From Bacillus aquiflavi (GTDB taxonomy: Bacteria > Bacillota > Bacilli > Bacillales > Cytobacillaceae), in contig NZ_CP082780.1 of assembly GCF_019915265.1 (NCBI RefSeq), positions 2,046,001 through 2,110,000 on the forward strand: 64,000 nt of DNA, read 5' to 3'. The position numbers and the translations under genes are program-made. Below the pieces are notes generated by a model. That model was given only the letters and a program-made list of their open reading frames with translations, had not been told where the DNA came from and did not search any database. Shown piece by piece: positions 50,364-60,985 of the stretch (position 1 is the first letter of the stretch; each line of letters opens with the position of its first letter).

Positions 50364-50594
50364 ATGTTTACACATCAAAAAGTTTACTATCCTTACGTAA
50401 GTCCTTTTGATCCTTGCAAACCTATAAAGGTTAAAACGTATTCAACCCCGCCTCATTTATATATAGGCTTCCAACCACCAAATTTACCACAATTCCCACC
50501 AAATCTTGCTTTGTTCAAGGGGACTCTTTGGAAGGCTTTTTATGATCCTTACTTTAGTCCATATGAAATTCAAAGAGAGGAGGATCTTTCTTGA
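50364..50594 (+). CDS. cotJA: Spore coat protein CotJA
   Basis: 76 residues rich in proline, tyrosine and phenylalanine (KVYYPYVSPFDPCKP, QPPNLPQFPPNLALFKGTLW). First gene of cotJABC behind GGAGGGC. Component of the inner coat with CotJC. Confidence 0.9.
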   Translation: MFTHQKVYYPYVSPFDPCKPIKVKTYSTPPHLYIGFQPPNLPQFPPNLALFKGTLWKAFYDPYFSPYEIQREEDLS

Positions 50595-50857
50595 AGAAAA
50601 AGCAGCTTCCTAAAGAGTATTACAAGTTACTTGAACAATTGCAGACAGTTGATTTTGTCCTTGTCGAATTAACCCTCTATTTAGATACTCATCCTAAAGA
50701 TTTTGAAGCTATAAACCAATTTAATCACTTTGCAAAAGAACGAAAACGCATAAAAAAATTATACGAAAGCAAGTATGGGCCTTTGATGCAGTATGGCAAC
50801 AGTTATTCAAGCTATCCATGGAATTGGAACGACTCTCCTTGGCCTTGGCAAGTATAA
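50591..50857 (+). CDS. cotJB: Spore coat protein CotJB
   Basis: 88 residues; LPKEYYKLLEQLQTVDFVLVELTLYLDTHP is the family opening and the tail is tryptophan-rich (WNWNDSPWPW). TTG start overlapping the stop of cotJA by four bases. Required for CotJC assembly in B. subtilis. Confidence 0.9.
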   Translation: MKKKQLPKEYYKLLEQLQTVDFVLVELTLYLDTHPKDFEAINQFNHFAKERKRIKKLYESKYGPLMQYGNSYSSYPWNWNDSPWPWQV

Positions 50858-50882
50858 TTTTTTTAGAGAGGAATGAAGGAAA

Positions 50883-51452
50883 ATGTGGGTATATGAGAAA
50901 AAACTGCAATATCCGGTGAAGGTAAGAGAATGTAATCCGCGGCTGGCTAAATTTTTAATTGAACAATACGGTGGCGCTGATGGAGAATTAGCTGCCGCAT
51001 TACGTTACTTAAATCAACGATATTCAATCCCTAATAAAGTAGTCGGTCTATTAACAGATATTGGTACTGAAGAGTTTGCTCATTTAGAGATGATTGCGAC
51101 AATGGTCTATAAGTTAACAAAAGATGCAACACCTGCTCAAATGAAGGAAGCAGGGCTTGGAGCACATTACGCAAACCATGAGAAAGCATTATTTTATGAA
51201 AATGCTGGCGGTGTACCATTTACTGCCACTTATATTCAAGCTAAAGGCGATCCAATTACAGATTTGTATGAAGATATTGCTGCTGAGAAAAAAGCTCGCG
51301 CCACATATCAATGGATTATTAATATGAGTGATGACCCTGATTTAAATGACAGTTTGCGTTTCTTAAGAGAACGTGAAATCATTCATTCACAACGATTCCG
51401 TGAAGCAGTTGAAATTTTGAAAGAGGAACGCGGCAAGAAGAAAATCTTTTAA
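50883..51452 (+). CDS. cotJC: Spore coat protein CotJC, manganese catalase-like
   Basis: 189 residues. Four-helix di-manganese ferritin-like fold: GADGELAAALRYL, TDIGTEEFAHLEMIATM and EREIIHSQRF provide the metal-binding Glu/His set. Third gene of cotJABC, 25 bases after cotJB. Likely protects the spore against peroxide. Confidence 0.92.
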   Translation: MWVYEKKLQYPVKVRECNPRLAKFLIEQYGGADGELAAALRYLNQRYSIPNKVVGLLTDIGTEEFAHLEMIATMVYKLTKDATPAQMKEAGLGAHYANHEKALFYENAGGVPFTATYIQAKGDPITDLYEDIAAEKKARATYQWIINMSDDPDLNDSLRFLREREIIHSQRFREAVEILKEERGKKKIF

Positions 51453-51502
51453 GGCATTCATGAACCCGAAATGAAAGACAACTTCAAAATTGAAGCAAAT
51501 TC

Positions 51503-51583
51503 CTCAGACTTGTTGAAAACGCGTATAGCACGAGGAGGAAGCCTTTTATAAGCTTAATATCGAGTGCTTATCAACAGTCTGAG
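51503..51583. repeat. Dispersed repeat family 1, short copy E
   Basis: CTCAGACTTGTTGAAAACGC at the left and TCAACAGTCTGAG at the right give the same inverted ends as the 11828 copy, but the middle is mostly different and shorter. Confidence 0.6.
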
Positions 51584-51980
51584 GTCATGTTAACATACCT
51601 TTTAGCATGTAGATGAACATATTCTTTTATCCGGTTATTTAACTCTTTACAAATCTTCTTATTTGGATTAATTATTCTAATTTCTCAATAGATTATTTCT
51701 TGAATTCACCGGTATATTCCCCAGTTTTAAAGAATCAACCCCTTCTCAAAAACTGATTTAAATGCTAATTCATTAATATATCCTATAAGATAAATGTACA
51801 TCATAAGCTAAATCAAACTCCTTCACCGACATCACTAACTAGCGCAAACAACTACTTGATTGCCAGTACGATAATGTAATACGCTATTTAGCGTAGCCAA
51901 TAGCTAGGGAATATCAATTGGAATATTATTTTGGATCATAAAAGATTGTGATAAAATTAACCGCAGGAAAGGGAGATGGG
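51584..51980. other. Intergenic stretch after cotJC
   Basis: AT-rich; no open frame, hairpin with T-tract or repeat was recognised. A GCGTAGCC sequence near 51890 resembles an end of repeat family 2. Confidence 0.4.
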
Positions 51981-51981
51981 G

Positions 51982-52104
51982 TGAACAAAAATATCGTGGC
52001 TATAATAGGCGCTGCGCTTGCTAAAAAATATTCCAACTTAGGCTATCATATTTGTTTACTTGGACGGACTCAAGCAAGGCTTGAGCAAACACCAAAACTT
52101 TAGA
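51982..52104 (+). pseudogene. N-terminal remnant of a short-chain dehydrogenase
   Basis: Reads NKNIVAIIGAALAKKYSNLGYHICLLGRTQARLE before a TAG. This is the first strand-helix-strand of an SDR Rossmann fold with part of the glycine motif deleted. A GGGAGATGGG site precedes it. The rest of the gene is missing or displaced. Confidence 0.6.
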
Positions 52105-52640
52105 TTCCTCCGTATGTGCAGTACAAAAAAATTGCTAAAAATCTGATTGGCTTTATGCGTGCAACCGAAATAACGGTGGACAAGGTCGACAATTCGTACA
52201 ATCAGCATATACACGCGATTTGTGCGGGTTTGTCAATGCTAAAAATTAATCAACCAAAAACAATGGATAAACTTTTGGCTAAAAGCCATGAAGCTAGATT
52301 ATGACCTGTTGCTCATGTTCATATTGTGCAAGCGCAAAACGGACATTGAAACAGAGGTGGCTGAAACAGTAAAATATCCCGTCAAAGATACCGATTTTCG
52401 GACAGATGACCAAGGAAAAAACCTAAAGCGTGTGGCTGATCTGGAAGAAGGGCTGTACCGGAAACAGTTCATTTCCTACAGCAGATTACTGTAAGAAATT
52501 CATAAAAAATTAATTTTGGATAATATCGAGAACGGCGATTTATTCACGTTGACGAGGAAGTAATAGAATCGTCTCAAGACGCTAACAGCATTATAGCTTA
52601 TTGGAATTGGAAGCGTGCGAACTATCTTATCAAAGGGTAG
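52105..52640 (+). other. Coding remnants of unknown origin
   Basis: Several short frames in shifting phase: one with VAETVKYPVKDTDFRTDDQGK (about 52330-52490), then NIENGDLFTL and NSIIAYWNWKRANYLIKG (about 52520-52640). They read like parts of one decayed protein, which I do not recognise. Confidence 0.4.
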
Positions 52641-52696
52641 TTCCACAAACGGGCCAGATTGTTGAGTAAATTAAAAATAGCATAGGAGTAATATGT

Positions 52697-53170
52697 ATGT
52701 TTCCCTTGATGAAAAACGATACCAAATTGATAGACATTGAAAAAGAAATCATGAATTCAAATATGGATTATAACTTAATCGCATATAATAAACAATTTCT
52801 TAGCAATGAACATATTCTAGAAACATTCAAAGAAGCTGATGAACTACAGGTGGAGAGATATTTAATAAAAAAAGATGAAAATTACATAGCAGTTTTAGAT
52901 TACGGAATGTCAAGCCCCCGTTTTCAAAAACCTTGGTTGAGTTTACTTGTCGTACACCAAAAATATCAAGGTTTGGGATATGCTGAAAAAATATATATGG
53001 CTTATGAAGAATTAATGAAAAACCAACAAGAAAGTTATATTCAAATTGCGGTTCATTCTACAAATAAAAAAGCATTAAATTTCTGGGCTTCTCTTGGGTT
53101 TATTAAATTTGATGAGAGAACTCACGAAGGTAAAGTGTTCTTTAGTTTTGAAAAGAATTTAAGTTACTAA
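52697..53170 (+). CDS. GNAT-family N-acetyltransferase
   Basis: 157 residues. The acetyl-CoA loop VVHQKYQGLGYAEKIY and the late NKKALNFWASLGFIKF are typical of GNAT. Start behind a GGAG site. It stands as the only intact gene among remnants, so probably acquired. Substrate unknown. Confidence 0.8.
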   Translation: MFPLMKNDTKLIDIEKEIMNSNMDYNLIAYNKQFLSNEHILETFKEADELQVERYLIKKDENYIAVLDYGMSSPRFQKPWLSLLVVHQKYQGLGYAEKIYMAYEELMKNQQESYIQIAVHSTNKKALNFWASLGFIKFDERTHEGKVFFSFEKNLSY

Positions 53171-53349
53171 TTGTACTGGTGCAACTTATTCAACTAACGA
53201 GCGCGATTGTGTAATAAATCGCCACCCTATTCTTTTGGCTTTGACGGGCATGAGAGGAAAAAGGGTGGACGTGGTGTTTGTCAATACTGTGGAGCGAAGG
53301 CGGTTTTCCCGAGTGAGCATAAGAAGCGAAATGGCGTTGATAACGGGCT

Positions 53350-53830
53350 GTACACGATCCCTCTTGGCATTGTCGAAACCTTTTCTGATGTTTTTCCTAA
53401 ACAAAAGGTCACTCAAATAATTCAATCTTTACAAAATAATGTTGGATCAATCGAATTACTAATTAATAACGCTAGTGTTGGCTTTTTTGATTATGCCGAG
53501 AACTTAAGCGAAGATTCAATTCCCAAAATGATTGATATTAATTGAAAAGGAACCATTTTTTGTACCCAAGAAGTATTAATATTAAAAGGAATGAAGAAAT
53601 ATCATAAAGGAACAATTGTAAATATTATTTCAACACCTGGTAAAGAGGAAAAAATAACCGAATCCGTTTATTAAGCAAGCAAATTTTGTGTAAGAGGATT
53701 TACAGAGAGTCTAGCACTAGAATTAAAAGAATCACTTATTAATATATTTGCGGTATATATGAGTGGTATGAAAACAGAGTTTTGGAATGGTGTATTTTCA
53801 GAAGAACAATCTTGATGGATTGCGGTCATA
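53350..53830 (+). pseudogene. C-terminal remnant of a short-chain dehydrogenase
   Basis: Continuous SDR reading through two in-frame stops: GSIELLINNASVGFFDYAENL, then TGA after MIDIN, KGTIFCTQEV, TAA in place of the residue after SVY (active-site YxASK), and GFTESLALELKE. Missing its N-terminal third. The fragment at 51982 may or may not be from the same gene. Confidence 0.65.
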
Positions 53831-54023
53831 TTAAACCAAGAAAATCATTAACCGTGACTGAAGTTGTAATTAAAAATCAACAATAATCGTTGGAATTTAT
53901 ATAATTATAAATTAAAAACGTTGATATATGAACATTCTATAAAAAAGGATTATCCAATAACCGAAAATCGGCTTATTGGACACCCCGTTTCTAGGCAATC
54001 TTCGCTATTTTTGAAAAGAATCG

Positions 54024-54482
54024 TTATTTACTCTCATGGTATAAATTAATCCCATAATACTTTTTCATCATCTCAAATACGAAGTGGCGATTCCCCCACG
54101 CATCATCCTTTTTCCACAGATCTTTACTTTTATCTATAATTTCACATCTTAACTCATGATACTCTGTTTCTGCCTTCTCTTTTTTATCACGCAGAAGATT
54201 CATTAATCCATAACTTCCAACCGCTATAACAAGAAAGTATAAGTTCATTGTATGATTGACAAATGATGAAAACATTGCCGCAAAAGAATAAGAATACGGT
54301 TTAATAATTGTATAATATAAATAAGCAAGGAAAAAGAAGGAAATTAACAGTGTGATCCATAAAATAATGAGATGATTTCGCTTATAAAGATCAAATTTTT
54401 GCTTTTTTTCAACAACCTGTTGAAGTATTTCTTTTGTCGCTTGATCTGTTCGATCATCAAGTTCTTTAATCGGTAATTCCAT
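54024..54482 (-). CDS. ypbF: DUF2663 membrane protein YpbF
   Basis: About 152 residues from MELPIKELDDRTDQATKEIL behind AAAGGTG. Two membrane helices (about 45-65 and 80-100) and a charged C-terminus DAWGNRHFVFEMMKKYYG. Matches YpbF by content and position before ypbE. Role unknown. Confidence 0.85.
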   Translation of the reverse strand: MELPIKELDDRTDQATKEILQQVVEKKQKFDLYKRNHLIILWITLLISFFFLAYLYYTIIKPYSYSFAAMFSSFVNHTMNLYFLVIAVGSYGLMNLLRDKKEKAETEYHELRCEIIDKSKDLWKKDDAWGNRHFVFEMMKKYYGINLYHESK

Positions 54483-54589
54483 ATTCTTATCACACCTTTC
54501 ACTCAATTGTATGAGCTTGGAATGCAAAAATATGTTTACAAAGAGACAATACTCATTCAACTAGAGTGAATTATCTTCCAAGAACAACA

Positions 54590-54609
54590 AAAGGCGCTCT
54601 TGCGCCTTT
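54590..54609 (-). terminator. Terminator of ypbE
   Basis: AAAGGCGCA / TGCGCCTTT-type hairpin with TTTTG on the minus strand, about 50 bases beyond the ypbE stop. Confidence 0.75.
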
Positions 54610-54659
54610 TATCTACTTTGTACCCCATTTTAAATGAACAACTAGGGTTTGTTTTATAC

Positions 54660-55403
54660 CTATTTTGGAATTTTCAATACTTGTCCAACCTTAATATTAT
54701 TTCCTTGGATTCCATTTGCTTTTCTTATAATATCCATTCCAGCTTGAGATTGATAATAATTCATTGAGATTCTAAATAAAGTTTCATTCGGCTGTACCGT
54801 ATGATAGATCATCTCTTTCTTTTCTTCTTGTGGTTCTGGCGTCTTTTCTTCTTCTTGAGGTTCTGGTGCTTTTGTTTCTTCTTCTTTAGGTTGCTCTTCT
54901 TCTTCTTTAGATGAAGAAGAAGTCTGATCTTGTTGAGTATTTTCTTCTGTTTGGTTTGATGATGGAGGATGCTCTTCACTGTCTATCTTTTGAATATCAC
55001 TATTATTTACATTTTCTGCATCTTGCTGTGCTTTACTTTCTTTGTCCTCTTTTTCTTCCTTACCTTCTTTATCATCGTCTTCCCGGACTACATATGAAGT
55101 TTTTTTATTTTTATCAGCTATGTCAACTGTTTCAAATCCATTACTTTCGGTGCTAGCTTGTTGAGCTTTATCATGTTTTTGATTTCCGTTATAAGAGTAA
55201 ACACTGTAAATAACAATCGGCAATAAAACAAAAAAGAGGGCTAACAACTTGATCACGGGATATTTTATCTTCCAATTACTTTTTTGTCTTTTTTGATTGT
55301 GCAGTTCACTTCTAGATGGTAATGATGATTTTTCTTCGTGAGCATCGTCCTCTATTAGCTGTGCTTGATCGTTTTTATTAGGACTTTCTTTATTCATTGA
55401 CAT
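54660..55403 (-). CDS. ypbE: LysM-domain membrane protein YpbE
   Basis: 247 residues: charged cytoplasmic start, one membrane helix (VIKLLALFFVLLPIVIYSVYS, about 50-70), a very acidic Glu/Gln/Ser/Pro-rich stretch (about 105-195), and a C-terminal LysM (VQPNETLFRISMNYY...NIKVGQVLKIPK). Probably binds peptidoglycan. Between ypbF and ypbD. Confidence 0.9.
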   Translation of the reverse strand: MSMNKESPNKNDQAQLIEDDAHEEKSSLPSRSELHNQKRQKSNWKIKYPVIKLLALFFVLLPIVIYSVYSYNGNQKHDKAQQASTESNGFETVDIADKNKKTSYVVREDDDKEGKEEKEDKESKAQQDAENVNNSDIQKIDSEEHPPSSNQTEENTQQDQTSSSSKEEEEQPKEEETKAPEPQEEEKTPEPQEEKKEMIYHTVQPNETLFRISMNYYQSQAGMDIIRKANGIQGNNIKVGQVLKIPK

Positions 55404-55998
55404 CCCTTCCTATAACCTGTTTCTTTTCTGATTTAATTTTAATAAGTAAACCAAGTAAAAAATCAATTATAAAGTGCATAAAAATCGTTACGAGCAAATT
55501 TTCAGTCCACTCGTAAATTAATCCGATGAAAAAGCTCAATACAGTAATGTTTACAAATAAAAACCAATTAAATAAATAGCGAAAATGAACACCTGCGAAA
55601 ATAAGGCTTGCTGCAACTAATCCAAAATGAGTTTGAATCATACCGCGAAATAAAATTTCTTCACTAAATGCAACGATTACTGCGATAAAGGCAATATGAA
55701 TTGTCGCTCTATTTTGAAAAACTTTCTTATTTAATCCGCCATCATCATAATAATCAGAGGGGAGCAACCTCATTAATACAATATCTATTATGACAACAGC
55801 CAGTCCAGCGCCGCCACCAATATACAATATTTGCGGATCATCCCAAACAAAAATGCTGAAAAATGCTGAAAAATTTCCAAACAAGATCATACATAAAAAG
55901 AAAGACACAGCTAAGAGTAAGATTTGGGTAGCATATAAATGGAATAATAGCTCTTTTTCAGAAAGCTGTTTAATCAAATCTAGTTGTCGTTTTTTCAT
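55390..55998 (-). CDS. ypbD: CPBP-family intramembrane metalloprotease YpbD
   Basis: 202 residues with about six helices. The EEILFRGMIQTHFG motif and the later HFRYLFNW and FMHFIIDF histidines form the Abi/CAAX protease pattern. Overlaps ypbE by 14 bases. Substrate unknown. Confidence 0.88.
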   Translation of the reverse strand: MKKRQLDLIKQLSEKELLFHLYATQILLLAVSFFLCMILFGNFSAFFSIFVWDDPQILYIGGGAGLAVVIIDIVLMRLLPSDYYDDGGLNKKVFQNRATIHIAFIAVIVAFSEEILFRGMIQTHFGLVAASLIFAGVHFRYLFNWFLFVNITVLSFFIGLIYEWTENLLVTIFMHFIIDFLLGLLIKIKSEKKQVIGRDVNE

Positions 55999-56081
55999 TT
56001 CTTTTGTTCACTCACTGCTCTATCTCCTAATTTTTCATCATAATAAAACAATGCTAAAAAGTGAAACTTCTATTAATCATA

Positions 56082-57555
56082 TTAAAGCAATAAATCTGTT
56101 AATTCCTTTTTCCAATCAATCTCGATTTGTTGTTTAGATTGATTTAATTGTTGTGACCTTTTCTTATAGGCTTCATTTGTCAACCCGCATTTGTCGCAAC
56201 AATTCTTTATCTCTATTCTCCTTGTTTCCCCAAAATAATTCAAGATTTTTTCACGACGACAATATCTTGTATGCACCCATTTACCTATTTCGTCAATTTT
56301 TTTTTTTTTAAATATTCGCCGTTTGCTTACATATTCCTTTATTTTCATAAAAATGTCCAAAAAATCATCATTACTTTTTAAAAAAGAGCGTAAAATTCGC
56401 CATTGTACATCAGAAAATCCGCATAAGTTTTGTAAACTATCAATTTGATTGATCCCCTTTCCTTCCTTCAAATGAAAAAAAAGAGTGTTGATTTGCTCCT
56501 CAGCTGGAAGTTCACTATCAATCAATTGGTGTTGGAGCTGTTCATCCCCCGGAGCATATAAAAGAACGGCGATACTTTGTTCCCCGTCTCTTCCAGCCCT
56601 TCCGATCTCCTGTAAATAAGATTCTAGCTGCAAAGGAGTATGGAAATGGATAACAAAACGTACATTTTCTTTATTTACTCCCATTCCAAAGGCACTTGTT
56701 GCACAAATAATATTTAATTGCCCGTTTAAAAATTGCTGTTGGATAAGAATACGTTGTTCATTTTCCATTCCTCCATGGTAAGCCATTACCCCTTCAATTC
56801 CTTTTTCCTGAAGAAAGGATGCTACATGTTCAGCAACTTTTTTACTTGAAAAATAAATAATCCCTGGCGGAGAAAAGCGTAGAACAAGTTCATAAACCCT
56901 TGCAAGTTTATGATGATAGTCTTGTAAATGCACGACAGAAAAAGCAATATTAGGTCGATCAACAGTTGAAATATATTCAAAAGCATTAGTTAGCTGAAGC
57001 AAATGCTTTATATCCTCTCTAACATCTTGAGTCGCCGTTGCAGTCAAGGCTAATGTTGTCGGATCACCTAATATATTGCGTAATCGTCCCAACGCTAAGT
57101 AATCTGGTCGAAAATCATAACCCCATTGAGAAATACAGTGAGCTTCATCAATAACAAAAAGTGAGATTTGCAAATTTTTCAATTGATAAAGAACTGATGG
57201 GACATTTAACATTTCAGGAGAAATATATATAAACTTATAACGATGAATGTTCGAAAATACTTGTTTTTTTTTTTTCACTTTTACTTAAAAAAGAATTAAT
57301 CGCAACTACTCGTTTTTCGCCTCTCATCATCATTTGTTCAACTTGATCCTGCATTAAAGATAAAAGCGGCGACACAATCACTACTTGACCTTCTAGTATA
57401 TAACCAGGCAGTTGAAAACAAAGAGACTTTCCCGTACCGGTAGGAAGCATCGCTAATGTATCTTTTTTAGCTAAAATCGATTCAATCACTTCTTTCTGAC
57501 CATCTCGAAACGACTGATATTGAAAATATTTTTTTAAGACTGTCTCTAGCTCCAT
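56082..57555 (-). pseudogene. recQ: ATP-dependent DNA helicase RecQ, frameshifted at an A12 tract
   Basis: Superfamily 2 helicase. The N-terminal frame (57235-57555) has the Walker A MLPTGTGKSLCFQLPG and PLLSLMQDQ. The second frame (56082-57278) has the DEAH box DEAHCISQWGYDFRP, the IIYFSSKK motif, QEIGRAGRDG and the zinc-binding CRREKIL...CCDKC. They meet at a run of twelve A on the minus strand (57264-57275); eleven would give one ~490-residue frame. Sequencing error, slippage or true loss are all possible. Its N-terminus overlaps the end of ypbB. Confidence 0.88.
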
Positions 57556-58607
57556 TGTTCATCACCTAATTTTGCTAATACTAACCTAATTTCAAAATAG
57601 CTTGCATTGTCGACTTGCTCTTTAATGTATTTTAATTGCTTTGTTCTCTCTTTATTTGCAACATGTAAAATTTGCTCCTGCTTCCGTTCATCTACAAATG
57701 GTAAAATATTAAATTGGTGGTCATTTAATGCTATTTCAACAAGATGATCCTCAATTGTCCCTTTTTTCAAGTGACGAACGTGCATTATTTCATCGATCGA
57801 ATAACCTTCTTTTAAGAACTCGTACGTCTTTCGAGTAGAGTTTGTAAACGGCATCATTATTTTTCCATTCAGTGTATGTAAAATAATAAGTCTATCCTTA
57901 TGAATTGTACTTTCTGCAATAAGATAGTGAAGAATATTTAAAAAATGAAAGTGGAACAAAGTTATATCCATTTGAAGCTTTTTCGCTGCTTGCTCTGGTG
58001 TTAGGCCATTTTTTTTTTTATAGCCGGTCAGTCTTAAAACAAACGTTCGTGGATCAAGATCGATTTTATTTTCCATACTATCTGTTAACTCAACATATAA
58101 TTTTTCCGCTAGCATGTTTCGATCACAAGGAACTGTTTGTAAAAAGTTTTTAATCCATTGTCTTGTTTGGCTGCATTTTTGGATTGGAACATAACGGTTT
58201 TCTTTTTTAATAAGATAAGAACAAACTTGAATAAGTAAAGATAGCCTTTTCCAAAACCGATCTGTCATATGATGGTAACGCCACCCATTTAAATATTTTG
58301 GAAACGGTTGCTTCTTTAAAGAAGAAAGTAGTATTTCTTCCCCTTTATTCGTGAGTGCATATGATTCAGTCGAATAAGCATCAATCCATTTTTTATCCTT
58401 AAATAACTCAACAGCGTGTTCCAAAACAGTTCTGTCTAATGAAGGAATCGTCTAAAATAAAAATGTTAATTGATATAGATGAGCATCTTGAATTGTTTGC
58501 GAAGACTTCTTTCCTGTAAGCAGGTGATAGATGGAAGATATCGTTCTTTCACCCTTTAATTTATATAAGCAATATAAAATTACCGTTTGTAAATAGCTAA
58601 TAGTCAT
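57546..58607 (-). pseudogene. ypbB: Helix-turn-helix protein YpbB, interrupted by an amber stop
   Basis: Partner gene of recQ in Bacillus. From an ATG at 58607 it reads MTISYLQTVILYCLYKLKGERT, then GKKSSQTIQDAHLYQLTFLF, a TAG at 58452-58454, and continues in the same frame TIPSLDRTVLEHAVELFKD for another ~300 residues. The C-terminal part contains a helix-turn-helix (EGYSIDEIMHVRHLKKGTIEDHLVEIA). CAG to TAG would explain it. A TTG at 58424 could start a shortened product of about 292 residues. Confidence 0.82.
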
Positions 58608-59170
<563 letters not shown>

Positions 59171-59180
59171 AGATAAACAT

Positions 59181-59212
59181 GAATCAGTGGGAGATCGTTC
59201 TCCCGCTGATTC
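59181..59212 (+). terminator. Terminator of fer
   Basis: GAATCAG(T/C)GGGAGA / TCTCCCGCTGATTC hairpin followed by AATTTTT. Confidence 0.88.
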
Positions 59213-59263
59213 AATTTTTAACCAAAATCATTATTCTTCAGACAAACAATCTCAAAGTTAAAT

Positions 59264-59370
59264 GCTTAACAGTCAAAGCACGAGGTGAAAGCGAATAGAA
59301 CATCTCATTCATGAGCTTACAACAAAGTGCAAGTAACGAAGAATGCAAGCGGTTTGTCAACAATCTGAAA
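59264..59370. repeat. Dispersed repeat family 1, copy C
   Basis: Read on the minus strand: CAGATTGTTGACAAACCGC, GCATTCTTCGTTACTTGCAC, TTGTAAGCTCATGAA, TTCTATTCGCTTTCACCTCGTGC. About 85 per cent like the 11828 copy, inverted. It lies between the terminators of fer and feoB. Confidence 0.8.
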
Positions 59371-59394
59371 TCCCGCACATATGTGAGCGGGATT
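59368..59394 (-). terminator. Terminator of the feo operon
   Basis: AAATCCCGC / GCGGGATTT stem around a CACATATGT-type loop, about 20 bases past the feoB stop on the minus strand. Confidence 0.8.
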
Positions 59395-59412
59395 TACATT
59401 TTAAAAATGAAG

Positions 59413-60810
59413 CTACACTAATCCAAACAGTCTTACAAGCTGTGCAGTGATGAATGTAATAACGATTGCGATGACTGTTGGAATTGCAAAAGCAAAAAAA
59501 GTCCACTTCTTACTTTTCGTTTCTTTATAAATATTAACCAATGTCGTTCCGCAAGGATAATGCAACAATGAAAATAGCATCATATTTAAAGCGGTCAACC
59601 AAGTCCAGCCTTGATCTAAAAACATTTGCTGTAGTGAAGCCAAATCTTCTACCTCAATCATTGCTCCTGTAGATAAGTACCCCATAAATAAAATCGGTAA
59701 TACAATCTCATTAGCAGGAAGTCCAAGAATAAATGCAAGCAAAATATATCCGTCTAAACCGAGAAGTGTTGCAAATGGATCCAAAAACTGAACTGCATGC
59801 ATAAATATACTCGTGTCACCAATGTAAATGTTTGCCAAAATCCAAGTCAATACTCCAGCTGGTGCGGCAACAACAACTGCTCTTTTTAACACATTCCATG
59901 ACTTATCAATCGAAGCTCGTACAATCGTATTCATAAATTTTGGTCTGCGATAAGGCGGAAGCTCAAGTGTATAGTGAGTTGGAATTCCTTTCAATAATGT
60001 TTTTGATAATAACCACGAAACAAAAAGTGTTACAAATACCCCAAATAAAACAATTCCAACAACGACAAGTGCGGTAACGAGTGTTTTTGCGCCTCCGCTG
60101 TAGCCTACTGCCATAAATAATGATGAAAGAATGATTAATACCGGCCAACGGCCATTACATGGTACAAAATTATTTGTTAAAATAGCAATCATTCTTTCTC
60201 GGGGAGATTCGATAATTCTAGTTGAAATGACTGCTGCTGCATTACAGCCAAACCCCATCGCCATAGTTAATGATTGTTTTCCGTGAGCACCAGCTTTTTT
60301 AAACATCCGATCCATATTGAATGCTACACGGGGTAAATATCCGTAATTTTCTAAGAGTGCGAAAATTGGGAAAAATATTGCCATTGGAGGAAGCATAACA
60401 CTAACTACCCAAGATGTACCTCTATACAATCCAAGAACAACTACCCCATATAACCAATCTGGAGCATGAATAAATTGGAAAAACCTCGTAATATACCGTT
60501 CTAACCATCCAAAAAAACTAGCAAGCATTTCAGATGGGACGTTTGCCCCTGCAATTGTAATATAAAAAACGATCCCTAACATTAAAAGCATAATCGGAAA
60601 ACCAAAAATCGGGGAAGTAAACACTTTATCTAACTTTTCAGTTTGAGACTGCTGTTTTGTTTTCTTAAATTCAACAGTCTCTCGACAAATTTCCTTTGTC
60701 GTCTTAAAAATTGACTGCACTATGTCATCTCTCGTATCGTGTGAAGAAAGCTCATTTGCTTTTTCCGCCAACTGCTTAAGTGCCTTGTTATGAATTGAGG
60801 CTGCATTCAT
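59413..60810 (-). pseudogene. feoB: FeoB membrane (nucleoside-recognition/Gate) part, separated from its G domain
   Basis: About 465 residues. After a soluble stretch come the FeoB membrane segments with two Gate domains (GTSWVVSVMLPPMAIFFPIFALLENYGYLPR, GFGCNAAAVISTR, PRERMIAILTNNFVPCNGRWP). It has its own ATG (60810) behind an AAGGTGAG site, or GTG at 60819. The frame does not join the preceding FeoB sequence. Could act as a separate protein with the G domain, or be a fragment. Confidence 0.8.
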
Positions 60811-60985
60811 AAGTCTCACCTTCTATTAAGACAGAACGATTAAGCAATTTTTCCATCTCTTTTATCATCCCTTCATCCCCGTCTAACAATCTAAGTGCAA
60901 CCCATCTCGCTGGAAACTGATGACCAAAAATCTTTCTTACCTCAGGCTCCAATATGCGCAACTGTTCTTCAATTTTATTAGATTA
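60811..60985 (-). pseudogene. feoB: Linker part of FeoB between a stop and a frame change
   Basis: In the same frame as the G domain but after its TAA: IEEQLRILEPEVRKIFGHQF, RWVALRLLDGDEGMIKEMEKLLN, ending at a TAA near 60803 in overlap with the next piece. No ATG start. It is recognisably FeoB, so the TAA at 60983 looks like a nonsense mutation. Confidence 0.7.

Noticed and set aside
53186-53425. Minus-strand frame over the start of the SDR remnant
   Set aside because: Antisense to a recognisable decayed coding sequence; no start site or family.
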